Shown piece after piece: positions 32,371 through 42,114 of a DNA stretch of 64,000 nucleotides; within the stretch, counting starts at the first letter, position 1, and the number at the start of each line of letters is the position of its first letter. This stretch comes from Ferruginibacter sp. GTDB lineage: Bacteria > Bacteroidota > Bacteroidia > Chitinophagales > Chitinophagaceae. The stretch is from contig JAGOAX010000005.1 in assembly GCA_017983695.1 (NCBI GenBank), positions 1-64,000 on the forward strand, written 5' to 3'. Under the pieces are notes generated by a model. The model was not told where the DNA came from. It saw nothing but the letters and a program-made list of their open reading frames with translations, and did no database searches. Made by a program: the position numbers and the translations under genes.

Positions 32371-33963
32371 ATGCAACAAAAAATTTCTTTCAAGCTGCTT
32401 CCTTCCGAAGCATCGGATGAATCCATCATCAAAAAAATTATTGCCAATACCTGTGGCAAAAAAGAAAATTCAATTACCGGTTTTCATTTATTAAAAAAAT
32501 CTGTTGATGCAAGAGCAAAAACCATTTGGGTTAACCTTACTGTAAATGCTTTTATTGACGAACCTTTTTATAAAAGAACAGTACAGCCCTTTAATTTTAA
32601 TGATGTAAGTAATGCCGCAAAAAAAACAGTAATTATAGGCGCCGGCCCTGCAGGATTATTCGCCGCACTGCAATTAATTGAAAAAGGTATTAAACCAATT
32701 ATTGTAGAAAGGGGAAAAGATGTAAGGGCAAGGCGAAGAGATCTGGCGGCACTTAACAAAGAAGGCATTGTTAATCCTGAAAGTAATTATTGTTTTGGCG
32801 AAGGCGGTGCAGGCACTTACAGCGATGGAAAATTATACACCAGGAGCAATAAACGTGGTGATATTGACCGTATACTGAATTTATTTGTACGCTTTGGTGC
32901 AGAAGAAAAAATATTATACGAAGCCCATCCACATATTGGCACCAATAAATTACCGCATATTATTACTGCCATGCGTAAACAAATTACAGATTGTGGCGGT
33001 GAGTTTTTATTTGAAAAGAAAGTGGTTGACTTTGTTATTGTGAACAATAAAATAAAATCGATAACAACTGCTGACGGTAATTCATTTGACGGGGATGATT
33101 TTATTTTGGCAACCGGCCATAGTGCCAGGGATATTTTTGAATTATTAAACGATAAGAAAATTTTAATTGAAGCAAAACCTTTTGCTTTAGGTGTAAGAAT
33201 AGAGCATCCGCAGGCACTGATAAATACCTGCCAATATAAAAGCAATGCCGGCAATGAGGCCTTACCACCAGCGGCATACAGCCTTGTACAGCAGGTAAAT
33301 GGCAGGGGTGTTTTCTCTTTCTGTATGTGTCCGGGCGGCATTATTGCTCCTGCAGCAACAGCCCCCGGAGAAATAGTAGTGAATGGCTGGAGTCCGTCAA
33401 AAAGAAATAACCCTTATGCTAATAGCGGTATGGTAGTGCAGGTGGAGTTAAGTGATGTTGCAAAATCAAAATTCAAAAATCAAAATTCAAAAATTATTGT
33501 TGAAAATAATCCTCTTGCATTAATGCAGTTTCAGCAAATGGTAGAACAACAATGTTTTACTGCAGGCGGTGGTAAATCAGTAGCCCCGGCACAGCGTATG
33601 GCCGACTTCAGCAATGGCAAATCATCTTCAACTTTACCTGCCTGTTCTTACCAGCCGGGTTTACACCCCCTGCAATTAAGCGAAGTGTTACCGGATTTTG
33701 TCTATCACTCTTTGGCAAAAGGCTTTATAGAATTTGGCAAAAAAATGAAAGGTTATTTTACTAATGACGCAGTAGTAATAGCCACGGAAAGCCGTACTTC
33801 TTCGCCGGTGCGTATTCCCCGGGATAGCGAAACGTTAACCCACCCGCAAATAACAAATTTGTATCCTTGTGGCGAGGGTGCCGGATATGCCGGCGGTATT
33901 GTAAGTGCAGCAATGGATGGGGAAAGAGTGGCTTTACAGATAGCTGCTTGTGCCCTGCGGTAA
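32371..33963 (+). CDS. NAD(P)/FAD-dependent oxidoreductase, function unknown
   Basis: The 530-residue flavoprotein has a basic N-terminal region, an FAD-binding motif IIGAGPAGLFAALQL near residue 88, FGEGGAGTYSDGKLYTR, and a C-terminal PCGEGAGYAGGIVSAA FAD-closing motif. This is the conserved NAD-utilising dehydrogenase family found in many bacteria; its substrate is not known to me. Start ATG abuts a hairpin repeat. Near residue 365 the peptide KSKFKNQNSK is encoded by an AT-rich CAAAATTCAAAA repeat that looks inserted in frame. Confidence 0.83.
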   Translation: MQQKISFKLLPSEASDESIIKKIIANTCGKKENSITGFHLLKKSVDARAKTIWVNLTVNAFIDEPFYKRTVQPFNFNDVSNAAKKTVIIGAGPAGLFAALQLIEKGIKPIIVERGKDVRARRRDLAALNKEGIVNPESNYCFGEGGAGTYSDGKLYTRSNKRGDIDRILNLFVRFGAEEKILYEAHPHIGTNKLPHIITAMRKQITDCGGEFLFEKKVVDFVIVNNKIKSITTADGNSFDGDDFILATGHSARDIFELLNDKKILIEAKPFALGVRIEHPQALINTCQYKSNAGNEALPPAAYSLVQQVNGRGVFSFCMCPGGIIAPAATAPGEIVVNGWSPSKRNNPYANSGMVVQVELSDVAKSKFKNQNSKIIVENNPLALMQFQQMVEQQCFTAGGGKSVAPAQRMADFSNGKSSSTLPACSYQPGLHPLQLSEVLPDFVYHSLAKGFIEFGKKMKGYFTNDAVVIATESRTSSPVRIPRDSETLTHPQITNLYPCGEGAGYAGGIVSAAMDGERVALQIAACALR

Positions 33964-34073
33964 TTTTTTCCTGTAACAGTTAATTTACCACTTGTAAAAT
34001 AATTACCTTTTAACCATATTGTATTCGCTTATTTTTACGCCTTATTATATTTTTACCCATAAATTAATTGTTG

Positions 34074-35006
34074 ATGAATATTTTAGAACTGCAAAACCTG
34101 AAAAAATATTTTGCCACACAAAAAGCTGTTGATGATATCAGCATGGTAATTCCCAAAGGAGATATTTTTGGATTGCTTGGCCCCAATGGTGCCGGTAAAA
34201 CTACTTTAATAAGAATGATCACCGGAATATTTTACCCGGATGCCGGAGATATTTTTCTTAAAGGAAAAAAGTTTGAGCCCGAGAATGATGTAAAATATAT
34301 TGGGTACATGCCCGAGGAAAGAGGGCTGTATAAAAAAATGAAGATTGGTGAGCAGGCTTTATATCTTGCCCAGCTAAAAGGCCTTAGCAAAGCGGATGCC
34401 ATGCATAAAATAAAAGATTGGTTTAAGCGCCTGGAGATGGATAGCTGGTGGAATAAAAAAGTGGAAGACCTTAGTAAAGGCATGGGGCAAAAACTGCAGT
34501 TTGTTATTACCGTTTTGCATAACCCCGATTTAATTATACTGGATGAACCTTTTAGCGGATTAGATCCCATTAATGCTAATTTAATAAAAGATGAAATTTA
34601 CCGGCTGGCGCAAAACGGCACCACTATAATTTTCAGCACACACCGTATGGAACAGGTAGAAGAGATCTGTAACCACATTGCTCTGGTGAATAAAGGAAAG
34701 AAAATTTTAGATGGTACGGTGCAGGGTGTTAAACAGGATTTTAAAGAAAACCTGTTTGGTATACAGCTGGAAAATACCCCTGCAACTATTAGCAGCCCTG
34801 CATTTGAAGTTATCGGCACTAATAAGCAGGGTATTACTGTTAAAATAAACAATGGTTTTAAACCTAATGATGTACTCGGTTATTTTATGAATCAGGGTTG
34901 CGGCATTGTTTCTTTTAAAGAAATATTACCTTCCTTAAACGACATCTTTATTAAACTGGTAGAAGGCACGCCAACTGCAAGGCAATTTGAAAACGTAACT
35001 GCTTAA
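34074..35006 (+). CDS. ABC transporter ATP-binding protein (NatA-like)
   Basis: I start at ATG 34074, giving MNILELQNLKKYF; an upstream TTG is in frame. The 310-residue ATPase has Walker A GPNGAGKTT, signature LSKGMGQKLQ, Walker B LIILDEPFSGLDP and the H-loop STHRMEQVEE, then a C-terminal DUF4162-like extension. It would energise the membrane protein encoded 25 bases downstream, an ABC-2 type exporter. Sodium or small-molecule export (NatAB) is the usual annotation but the cargo is unknown. Confidence 0.92.
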   Translation: MNILELQNLKKYFATQKAVDDISMVIPKGDIFGLLGPNGAGKTTLIRMITGIFYPDAGDIFLKGKKFEPENDVKYIGYMPEERGLYKKMKIGEQALYLAQLKGLSKADAMHKIKDWFKRLEMDSWWNKKVEDLSKGMGQKLQFVITVLHNPDLIILDEPFSGLDPINANLIKDEIYRLAQNGTTIIFSTHRMEQVEEICNHIALVNKGKKILDGTVQGVKQDFKENLFGIQLENTPATISSPAFEVIGTNKQGITVKINNGFKPNDVLGYFMNQGCGIVSFKEILPSLNDIFIKLVEGTPTARQFENVTA

Positions 35007-35031
35007 CCTAACAAAACTAATTCACTATATC

Positions 35032-36303
35032 ATGAAGAAGATTACATTAATTATACAAAGAGAATTTCTTACCCGGGTACGAAAAAAAACTTTTATTATC
35101 GGCACTATCCTTTTCCCGCTTTTATACCTGGGTTTAATTTTTGGCACCGGTTATATAGCCGATAAAACAAGAGAGGATTTGAACATTGCCTTAATTGATC
35201 AATCAGGTTTATTTAAGCAGGATTTAATTAAAGCTGTAAATGGGAATGATACTGTTAACAGTGTGCAATTAGTTGCTATTAACCCTGAGTTGATGAAAAC
35301 AAGTTTTGATTCTTTGGACTTTGATGGATATGTAATTGTGCCTGCAGATTTTACCTGGCAAAACGGTAAAGACAGCCTTTTAGTAAACACAAAAAAATCT
35401 TTTGGCATTGGTGCGCTAAAGCCTGTTGAAAAAAAGATTAACCTGATATGGAGTAAAATTAAACACGACAGCCTGGGCATTGATATTACAAAAGAGGCTA
35501 TTTTAAATAAATCTATTGACCTTAAATTAAATAATGAAAAAGATAAAAATGCCAATGCCGGCATTGCTACAGTCATTGGTTATGTATCGGGATTTTTAAT
35601 GTATTTTATTTTACTGCTTTACGGCAGCCAGGTAATGATGGGGGTAACGGAAGAAAAGACCAGCCGTATTGCAGAGGTAGTGGTATCATCGGTAAAGCCA
35701 TTTCAATTGATGATAGGTAAGATTATTGGTATTGGTATGGTGGCCCTAACACAATTTTTAATATGGATTGCCTGCATATTTATCATTTATAATATTACTA
35801 AAACGACTGGAAGCAGTGGAGTGGCTTCTGATATGGTGGGAAAAATACAAGAAGTGTTTACCAGTGTTAATATCCCTTTAGTAGTAGGCTGCTTTATTTT
35901 TTACTTATTAGCAGGCTTCTTCTTCTACTCCTCTTTATATGCAGCTATTGGAAGCGCCATTAATGAAGATATGAGAGAAGCCCAGTCACTAAGCTTTCCC
36001 ATTACCATGCTCATTATTTTTTCAATTGCATTAATGACCCCCGCTGTATCTAACCCCAGCAGCCCGGTTGCTGTTTGGGCAAGTATTATCCCTTTTAGTT
36101 CTCCTATTGTAATGATGGCCCGTATTCCTTTTGGGGTACCCAATACTGTTCCATTGTGGCAATTAGGTTTATCAATGGTATTACTTATTGCAGGCTTTAT
36201 GTTTACCACCTGGTTTGCTGCAAGAATTTACCGTACCGGTATTTTAATGTATGGCAAAAAACCAAGCTGGAAAGAAATGATAAAGTGGGCTTTCAGAAAA
36301 TAA
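35032..36303 (+). CDS. ABC-2 type permease (NatB-like)
   Basis: A 423-residue membrane protein with one N-terminal helix (residues 18-40), a large extracytoplasmic loop (about 45-175), and a block of five or six helices in the second half; the segment MGVTEEKTSRIAEVVVSSVKPFQLMIGKI is the ABC-2 coupling region (cited in parts). It forms the exporter with the ATPase immediately upstream. A strong bidirectional terminator follows. Confidence 0.9.
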   Translation: MKKITLIIQREFLTRVRKKTFIIGTILFPLLYLGLIFGTGYIADKTREDLNIALIDQSGLFKQDLIKAVNGNDTVNSVQLVAINPELMKTSFDSLDFDGYVIVPADFTWQNGKDSLLVNTKKSFGIGALKPVEKKINLIWSKIKHDSLGIDITKEAILNKSIDLKLNNEKDKNANAGIATVIGYVSGFLMYFILLLYGSQVMMGVTEEKTSRIAEVVVSSVKPFQLMIGKIIGIGMVALTQFLIWIACIFIIYNITKTTGSSGVASDMVGKIQEVFTSVNIPLVVGCFIFYLLAGFFFYSSLYAAIGSAINEDMREAQSLSFPITMLIIFSIALMTPAVSNPSSPVAVWASIIPFSSPIVMMARIPFGVPNTVPLWQLGLSMVLLIAGFMFTTWFAARIYRTGILMYGKKPSWKEMIKWAFRK

Positions 36304-36315
36304 AAATTACTACAT

Positions 36316-36355
36316 AAAAAAAAACTGCTTGTTATAACAAGCAGTTTTTTTTTAT
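36316..36355. terminator. Bidirectional terminator
   Basis: A perfect palindrome centred between 36335 and 36336, core ACTGCTTGTTATAACAAGCA, flanked by A-run and T-run. It separates the convergent ABC permease and Wzz genes. Confidence 0.92.
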
Positions 36356-36369
36356 GTAAGTTAAACAGC

Positions 36370-37416
36370 TTATGCTTTTGCAACAACTGCCGGCTCTTCT
36401 TTAGGTTTCGAAGCTTTTTCAATAGCCTTATTCAATTCGTGGTTAAGGTAGTTACTTACAATTTTCCAGCTAACTATTATAATACCCAAAAAAGCGCCCA
36501 GCAGCAACCCTAATATTGCATATACTTTTTTTGATTTACTTGCTGCTTCGTACGGCCCTTCAGGCTTATCTAATGCCTCAATAATCGGTGTTTCTTTCTG
36601 TAGTTTATATGCTGCAGCCTCACGGTTATTTACTGCATAATAATATTGAGACTGCACCGTATTCTTATCCTGTGCCAAATTAATTTTAGGTAAATTAAAC
36701 CGTTTCAATTCATCGTTTGTAAAATAAGTGCTCTCGTCAAGTTGAATTGCCCTCTTATCTAAAACATTTAAAACGCTAAGCAGTGAATCTGCTTTTGTAA
36801 CAGCAAATTCATAATCAATTTGTGCTTTCTTCTTTTTTAAATCAATATAAAATTCAGATATCTTATCTAAAAAAACGTAACTCACTTCTCTTACCAGTTT
36901 AGTGCTGCTGTTATTATAAAACAATTCCAATATTCCGTTTTTATTAATTTTTGCGGTAAAAGCGCCATTAAGCATACCACTTCCCGAATTTACAAGTGCT
37001 GCACTGTCAGTAGGAATTTTAATCTCTTCGTTTTGCATAAAGCCGGTGTGGCTGTTATGTTCTTCTATCAGTAATTCTGCAATGGTTTTATTTTTAAATG
37101 CTGGCACTCTTGCAGCAGCTACTGCTTCCCTTGTTCTGCGACTAGTGGCCAGTTCAACAATATTGATTGAAGCCTCGCCGCTAAAAGATTTTGGCGCATC
37201 AGACAAGCCGAGAATATTACTGATTGCAGAACTTGAAATATTATTATCCGCAGAACTGTTTAAAGGAAAAACAGTAGACTTTGCTGTATAAATAACTATG
37301 CTTTGTTTGGCAATAAAAAAGAATAATACTCCAAAAGCAATTGCAATTAAACCTATCAGCCAGCTGAATTTTTTTAACCGCTTAAGTAATTGCTTTATTA
37401 ATTCAATGTTTGTCAT
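36370..37416 (-). CDS. Wzz/Wzc-type chain-length determinant protein
   Basis: I start at ATG 37416 (348 residues, MTNIELIKQLLKRLKKF); the upstream ATG at 37437 adds a lysine-rich stretch overlapping the leader. The protein has an N-terminal helix (about 20-42), a long helical periplasmic region, and a C-terminal helix after DKPEGPYEAASKSKK, the proline-rich Wzz hallmark. It controls polysaccharide chain length or pairs with the outer-membrane exporter encoded upstream. No kinase domain is attached. Confidence 0.88.
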   Translation of the reverse strand: MTNIELIKQLLKRLKKFSWLIGLIAIAFGVLFFFIAKQSIVIYTAKSTVFPLNSSADNNISSSAISNILGLSDAPKSFSGEASINIVELATSRRTREAVAAARVPAFKNKTIAELLIEEHNSHTGFMQNEEIKIPTDSAALVNSGSGMLNGAFTAKINKNGILELFYNNSSTKLVREVSYVFLDKISEFYIDLKKKKAQIDYEFAVTKADSLLSVLNVLDKRAIQLDESTYFTNDELKRFNLPKINLAQDKNTVQSQYYYAVNNREAAAYKLQKETPIIEALDKPEGPYEAASKSKKVYAILGLLLGAFLGIIIVSWKIVSNYLNHELNKAIEKASKPKEEPAVVAKA

Positions 37417-37442
37417 TTTCTTTTTTTTTAATCTCAAATGCC

Positions 37443-39869
37443 TTAAAAATTTGTCACCACTTTTGCTACAAGTACACTTGCTACGATCGTTATCAGCGAA
37501 AGCCCTGCCTGTTTAATAATGTCGCCAACCTGGCTGCCTGAAGCTTTTTGTGGTACATTTACTGTACTGCCTTCCTGTACTTTTGGATATAAATGCATGA
37601 AGAAGATATTTTTTGTCCGCTTGCTTTTTCCATTGGCATATTGTACATAAATACGGCTTTTCCATGGCCTTATTCCATAGCCGCCGGCCTTATCTACATA
37701 ATAAAGCAGCCCGGTATGTTCTTTGTCAAAAGTTAATTTTAATGGCGATTGCACTGTTCCTTTTACACTTACAAATGGATTTATTTCTGGCACAAAAACT
37801 ACATCCCCTTCCTGTAACACAATATCATATTTTGAATTTCTGTCTTTCAGTGCTTTAAAAAGTTCGATACTTACTGGTTCGCCGGAAACCTCACTTAAAC
37901 TTGATTGATCGGACTCCAATATAATTCCACCAAGAGAATCTGTTAAAGAAGTTACTTTACTCGTTACATTGTCGCGGAAGTATTGTGTTTTCTTTCTGTA
38001 TAATATTGCACCACTTAAATCTGCATTTTCTTTTATACCTCCAGCCCTGTCAATATACGATGATAACCTTTCGTATTTACTCAGGCGGGGATAAGGGCCC
38101 GGGTATTGAATTAAACCATTTATCTGTACAAGTTGCTGCAACTCAAACGTAGGATTTTTTCTTACATAAACCTGGTCGTATGGTTTTAAAACGATTGCTG
38201 CAGAAGCACTATCAAGATCGAGGTTAGGAGATACTTTAATCTGTTTTAATATTACCCGGGTAGGGGTCTGTTCTCGTTTTGCCGAATCAAGGTCCAACAC
38301 ACTGGCTATTTCAATTCTTCCATACTCTGCAGATTGTTTAAGGCCGCCTGATAAATATAGCAGATCCTGAAGTGTCATACCGCCGTATTTATTAATCTTC
38401 CCTTCTTTTCTTACTTCACCAAATATTTCTACAAACTGCCTGTCGCCAAATTGATTGTTGTTAAAAAGCATTATCTGGTCGTTGGAAAAAATAGGCACGT
38501 TAAAAATACTTGCAGTGTCATTACTGGTTATATCAGTAAGATTAACATCTACCCTGCTTGTTTTAATATTAGTACTATCACCACCACCACGAAAAATGTA
38601 TGCACGTGGTAAATAAGTATTCCTGGTAATACCGCCAGCCCTGTTAATCAAATCGAAAAGTTTATCTCCCTTACGGATTTCGTATTGGCCAGGATAAGAT
38701 ACCTCACCTTTTATTTCAACTTTATTATACAAGCCGGGGTTAACAGCAATTACTTTAATAATATCACCGTCAACCAGATCAACATCAATATTCCTGTAGC
38801 GTTCATCATTTGTAGGATTTACTATGGCCGTTGCATTAACATCTTTTATTGTTTGCTGCTCCAGTTCGGTTCTGTAAATTTTTACTCCACTGCTAAATGC
38901 ATCTTTTAATAATCCGCCGCTATACCTTAACAGTGCCTTCATACCTTCATCTTTCTTTAACTGGTAAAACATAGGCCTTTTAAACTTCCCTTCTGCCTTT
39001 ACCTTTTTTTGCACTGTTTGTAATATTACAAAGTCATTATTTTCAAGATAAATATGTTTGCCAAAATCACCTGTAGTAAGGTATTTATAAACATCGAGTT
39101 CATCAATCACCCTGCCATTGCGTTTAATTAAAATTTCTCTCAGGTTAGCAAGGTCTGTCGGACCACCAGCTAACGCAATTACATTAAAAGCATTGGTAAA
39201 TGCAGAAACTGTAACCGGCCCCTGGGTATTTATCTCACCTGCAACATTTACTGTAATGGTACGTGACTGGCCAAGTGATACCGAAATATTGGTTGATGCA
39301 GGTACATATGATTTAAAACGTTGTATGATCAACGAACGTACTTGCTCAAAAGTTAAACCCTGTAAATAAATCTTACCCAAACCCGTTGGAAATATAGACC
39401 CATCTCTTGCTACAGTATAATCCAGTGTTGCTTCTGCCCCATTCCATAGGGATACAATTATCTGATCATAAACACCAATGGGATAATCCAATGGTGGCGT
39501 TGACAATTCTGTTATTGATGCTACTACACCACCCCTGAACAAATGCATACCGTAGGTATTTTCTGTTACGTTGGCAGATTGGGGAGTGTTTTCTTTTACT
39601 AAACTATCACGGTTAATCTTATTCTTAAGTGCGCCACTTTTGTCTGTCCCTAGAGTAGATTTTGCACCATCAGTATTTTTATCCTTTAGGATATCATAAA
39701 ACTGGGCTCCCGGTAATTGTGTAGGTAAGGTCGGAATTTCCGGGTTACTGGGATCAATTTTTACAGGAGGCTGTGCCTGCGCCCTGCCTACTCCTGATAA
39801 AAGAAATATAAAAATTATTAATGCAGTCTGTTTTATATAGAGGATTGCCTTACTGTGGTGTACTAACAT
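37443..39869 (-). CDS. Wza-like polysaccharide export protein with SLBB domains
   Basis: I start at ATG 39869, which gives a clean signal peptide ending near AQA, and which fits the -7 element at 39902. The 808-residue protein contains the polysaccharide export domain (YPIGVYDQIIVSLWNGAEA; ILIKRNGRVIDELDVYKYL) and at least four SLBB units (for example VEIKGEVSYPGQYEIRKGD and VQINGLIQYPGPYPRLSK), ending in a membrane-spanning segment. It forms the outer-membrane exit of a capsule or exopolysaccharide system with Wzz. The number of SLBB repeats is high compared with Wza. Confidence 0.9.
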   Translation of the reverse strand: MLVHHSKAILYIKQTALIIFIFLLSGVGRAQAQPPVKIDPSNPEIPTLPTQLPGAQFYDILKDKNTDGAKSTLGTDKSGALKNKINRDSLVKENTPQSANVTENTYGMHLFRGGVVASITELSTPPLDYPIGVYDQIIVSLWNGAEATLDYTVARDGSIFPTGLGKIYLQGLTFEQVRSLIIQRFKSYVPASTNISVSLGQSRTITVNVAGEINTQGPVTVSAFTNAFNVIALAGGPTDLANLREILIKRNGRVIDELDVYKYLTTGDFGKHIYLENNDFVILQTVQKKVKAEGKFKRPMFYQLKKDEGMKALLRYSGGLLKDAFSSGVKIYRTELEQQTIKDVNATAIVNPTNDERYRNIDVDLVDGDIIKVIAVNPGLYNKVEIKGEVSYPGQYEIRKGDKLFDLINRAGGITRNTYLPRAYIFRGGGDSTNIKTSRVDVNLTDITSNDTASIFNVPIFSNDQIMLFNNNQFGDRQFVEIFGEVRKEGKINKYGGMTLQDLLYLSGGLKQSAEYGRIEIASVLDLDSAKREQTPTRVILKQIKVSPNLDLDSASAAIVLKPYDQVYVRKNPTFELQQLVQINGLIQYPGPYPRLSKYERLSSYIDRAGGIKENADLSGAILYRKKTQYFRDNVTSKVTSLTDSLGGIILESDQSSLSEVSGEPVSIELFKALKDRNSKYDIVLQEGDVVFVPEINPFVSVKGTVQSPLKLTFDKEHTGLLYYVDKAGGYGIRPWKSRIYVQYANGKSKRTKNIFFMHLYPKVQEGSTVNVPQKASGSQVGDIIKQAGLSLITIVASVLVAKVVTNF

Positions 39870-39901
39870 TTTTTGGGGGTTATTTTTCAAAATTTAATGT
39901 G

Positions 39902-39909
39902 CAAATATA
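39902..39909 (-). promoter_or_regulatory. -7 promoter element TATATTTG for wza-like gene
   Basis: TAnnTTTG match on the minus strand, 33 bases upstream of ATG 39869 and 12 bases upstream of the longer ATG at 39890, so it favours the shorter start. Confidence 0.45.
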
Positions 39910-39914
39910 ATATA

Positions 39915-40853
39915 TTATTGTACTGGCTGTCTTAATAACAATTCAAACTCATTCCATATCTCTTTTACTATGTCAGCAGCAGGTTGTATGGTTTTTATAA
40001 CAGCACTTACCTGTCCTATTTCTAATTCGCCTTCTTCTAAATTTCCTTCAAACATGCCTTTTTTTGCCCTGCCTCTTCCCAGCAATTGTTTTAATTCTTC
40101 AATTGCCGCACAACGTTGTTCTGCCTGCTGTACTTCGTTAAAAAAATTGTTTTTAAGCAATCTAACGGGCGTTAACTGTTTTAGCGATAACATGGTATCA
40201 CCTTCATTAGCATTTATAACCGCTTCTTTAAAATTTATATGAGATGAGGCTTCGTCACTTGCTACAAACCGGCTTCCTACCTGTACAGCTTCTGCACCCA
40301 AAACCATAGACGCCAGCATTTGCCTGCCGGTTGCAATGCCGCCTGCTGCAATAACCGGAATATCAACTGCCGCACATACTGCAGGAATCAATACCATTGT
40401 TGTGGTTTCTTCTCTTCCATTATGACCTCCTGCTTCAAAGCCCTCCGCCACCACAGCATCGCAACCTGCATCCTGCGCTTTTATAGCAAATTTGCTGCTG
40501 CTAACCACATGAACCACTTTTATTCCCTCGTCTTTCAAAACCGATGTCCATGTTTTAGGATTACCGGCAGATGTGAAAACGATGGGCACTTTCTCTTCAA
40601 TAATAATTTCAATATGTTTATCAATATCCGGGTACAATAAGGGCACATTAACACCAAAAGGTTTACCAGTTGCGGCTTTGCATTTTTTTATATGTTCTCT
40701 CAATACATCGGGGTACATGCTTCCGCTGCCAATTAAACCAAGCCCACCGGCATTGCTTACAGCACTTGCAAGGCGCCAACCACTGGCCCATATCATTCCG
40801 GCCTGAATGATGGGATAGGTAATACCAAAAAGTTGTGTTGCCCGGTTTTGCAT
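39915..40853 (-). CDS. Nitronate monooxygenase / FabK-like FMN enzyme
   Basis: The 312-residue FMN barrel protein has the nitronate monooxygenase family motifs: TYPIIQAGMIWASG at the start, VAEGFEAGGHNG (flavin/base region) and PVIAAGGIATGRQMLASMVLGAEAVQVGSRF. It may oxidise nitronates to carbonyls or act as an enoyl reductase; the two are hard to tell apart without structure. It is a single gene downstream of a sugar nucleotidyltransferase. Confidence 0.87.
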   Translation of the reverse strand: MQNRATQLFGITYPIIQAGMIWASGWRLASAVSNAGGLGLIGSGSMYPDVLREHIKKCKAATGKPFGVNVPLLYPDIDKHIEIIIEEKVPIVFTSAGNPKTWTSVLKDEGIKVVHVVSSSKFAIKAQDAGCDAVVAEGFEAGGHNGREETTTMVLIPAVCAAVDIPVIAAGGIATGRQMLASMVLGAEAVQVGSRFVASDEASSHINFKEAVINANEGDTMLSLKQLTPVRLLKNNFFNEVQQAEQRCAAIEELKQLLGRGRAKKGMFEGNLEEGELEIGQVSAVIKTIQPAADIVKEIWNEFELLLRQPVQ

Positions 40854-40969
40854 GTTATTAAATGCTGTTACTTACGGTTGAGTAAATAAAACAGAAAGTA
40901 CTTTGAAACGCAAAGTAAAAGATTTTATTTTATAAATCCAAGGATTTCTAATAAGGTGAGGTGCTGAAT

Positions 40970-41977
40970 TTAGCTTTTGGCTCCTCCGCCCAGGTCAATA
41001 GCAGTATTATCGCCAATATTTAAACTCCTGCTTACACCTCTTACTTCGGCATCGCTGCCAATAAGTGAAGTATTTAAAACAATCTCGTAAAGATTGGAAT
41101 AAGAACCAATTATGGAATCTTTGATAATAGCATGATTGAGCCTTGAATTTTCGCCAATTGCTACATTTGGCCCGATTACTGAGTTTTTTATATCACAACC
41201 TTCTCCAATACTTACAGGAGGAATTATAATTGTATTCTCAAAAGTATGTTTCTCTGTTACATTCCCGCCAAATTTTTTTAGCAGTGTGGCATTAGATTCC
41301 AGCAAGGTTTCTTTTTTACCGCAATCAAACCAGTTTTGCACTTTAAAAGGCTGAAACTTAACCCCGTTTTGAATCATACATTCCAAAGCATCGGTTAAAT
41401 TAAATTCATCGTAGCTTTTAATATCAGCATCAATTATTTTTTGAATGCAGGAAAATAAAAAACCGGTTTCTTTAATTTTATAAACCCCTACCAATGCCAT
41501 ATTACTTTTTGGTATAGCTGGTTTTTCCACCACCCTGCTTATAAAGCCATCCTCATCAATTTCTGCCACACCAAAATTACGTGGATCATCAACCTTTTTT
41601 ACACCCAGCATCGAATGTGGGGTATTAACCACTTCTTTTATATCGTATTCTGCAATGGTATCACCCAGCACTATCAGCACTTCATCATCACCAACAATTT
41701 CTTTGGTAAGATTAATAGCGTGGCCTGTACCATGCCGCTCATTTTGCTGTACAAAATGGCAATTCAGGTCAGGATATTTTTCCTTTACATAGTCCTGTAT
41801 CTTTTCTCCGAGGTATCCTATTATAAAAACAAAATCAGTTATCCTGGCTTCCTGTAATTGATCTATTATAATACTCAATATGGTTTTACCGGCAAGAGGA
41901 ATCAACGCTTTAGGTTGAGTGTAGGTATGCGGCCGAAGTTTAGTTCCTGCGCCTGCTACGGGTATGATGGCCTTCAT
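40970..41977 (-). CDS. Sugar-1-phosphate nucleotidyltransferase with left-handed beta-helix
   Basis: The 335-residue protein starts with the nucleotidyltransferase loop AGAGTKLRPHTYTQPKAL and has VLGDTIAEYD, VEKPAIPKSN and a C-terminal hexapeptide region (GEGCDIKNSVIGPNVAIGEN). The usual loop reads GTRLxPxT; here lysine replaces the arginine. It would activate a sugar 1-phosphate, probably glucose with dTTP or UTP, for polysaccharide synthesis, fitting the Wza/Wzz genes nearby. The acetyltransferase capacity of the beta-helix is doubtful. Confidence 0.85.
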   Translation of the reverse strand: MKAIIPVAGAGTKLRPHTYTQPKALIPLAGKTILSIIIDQLQEARITDFVFIIGYLGEKIQDYVKEKYPDLNCHFVQQNERHGTGHAINLTKEIVGDDEVLIVLGDTIAEYDIKEVVNTPHSMLGVKKVDDPRNFGVAEIDEDGFISRVVEKPAIPKSNMALVGVYKIKETGFLFSCIQKIIDADIKSYDEFNLTDALECMIQNGVKFQPFKVQNWFDCGKKETLLESNATLLKKFGGNVTEKHTFENTIIIPPVSIGEGCDIKNSVIGPNVAIGENSRLNHAIIKDSIIGSYSNLYEIVLNTSLIGSDAEVRGVSRSLNIGDNTAIDLGGGAKS

Positions 41978-42090
41978 GCTTTGAATTTTTGTTAAGTACC
42001 CTTTTTAAAGGTGTGTGAAATTAGTGATTTTTTAATAAGCCTATGTATTTTTTACAGGGCCTTGTTTTAGGTTTCATTATTATAAGCATT

Positions 42091-42098
42091 TATCTTTG
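42091..42098 (+). promoter_or_regulatory. -7 promoter element TATCTTTG for glyA
   Basis: TAnnTTTG match 17 bases before the glyA start; no TTTG -33 at the expected distance. Confidence 0.45.
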
Positions 42099-42114
42099 CC
42101 GCAAATAATTAAAA

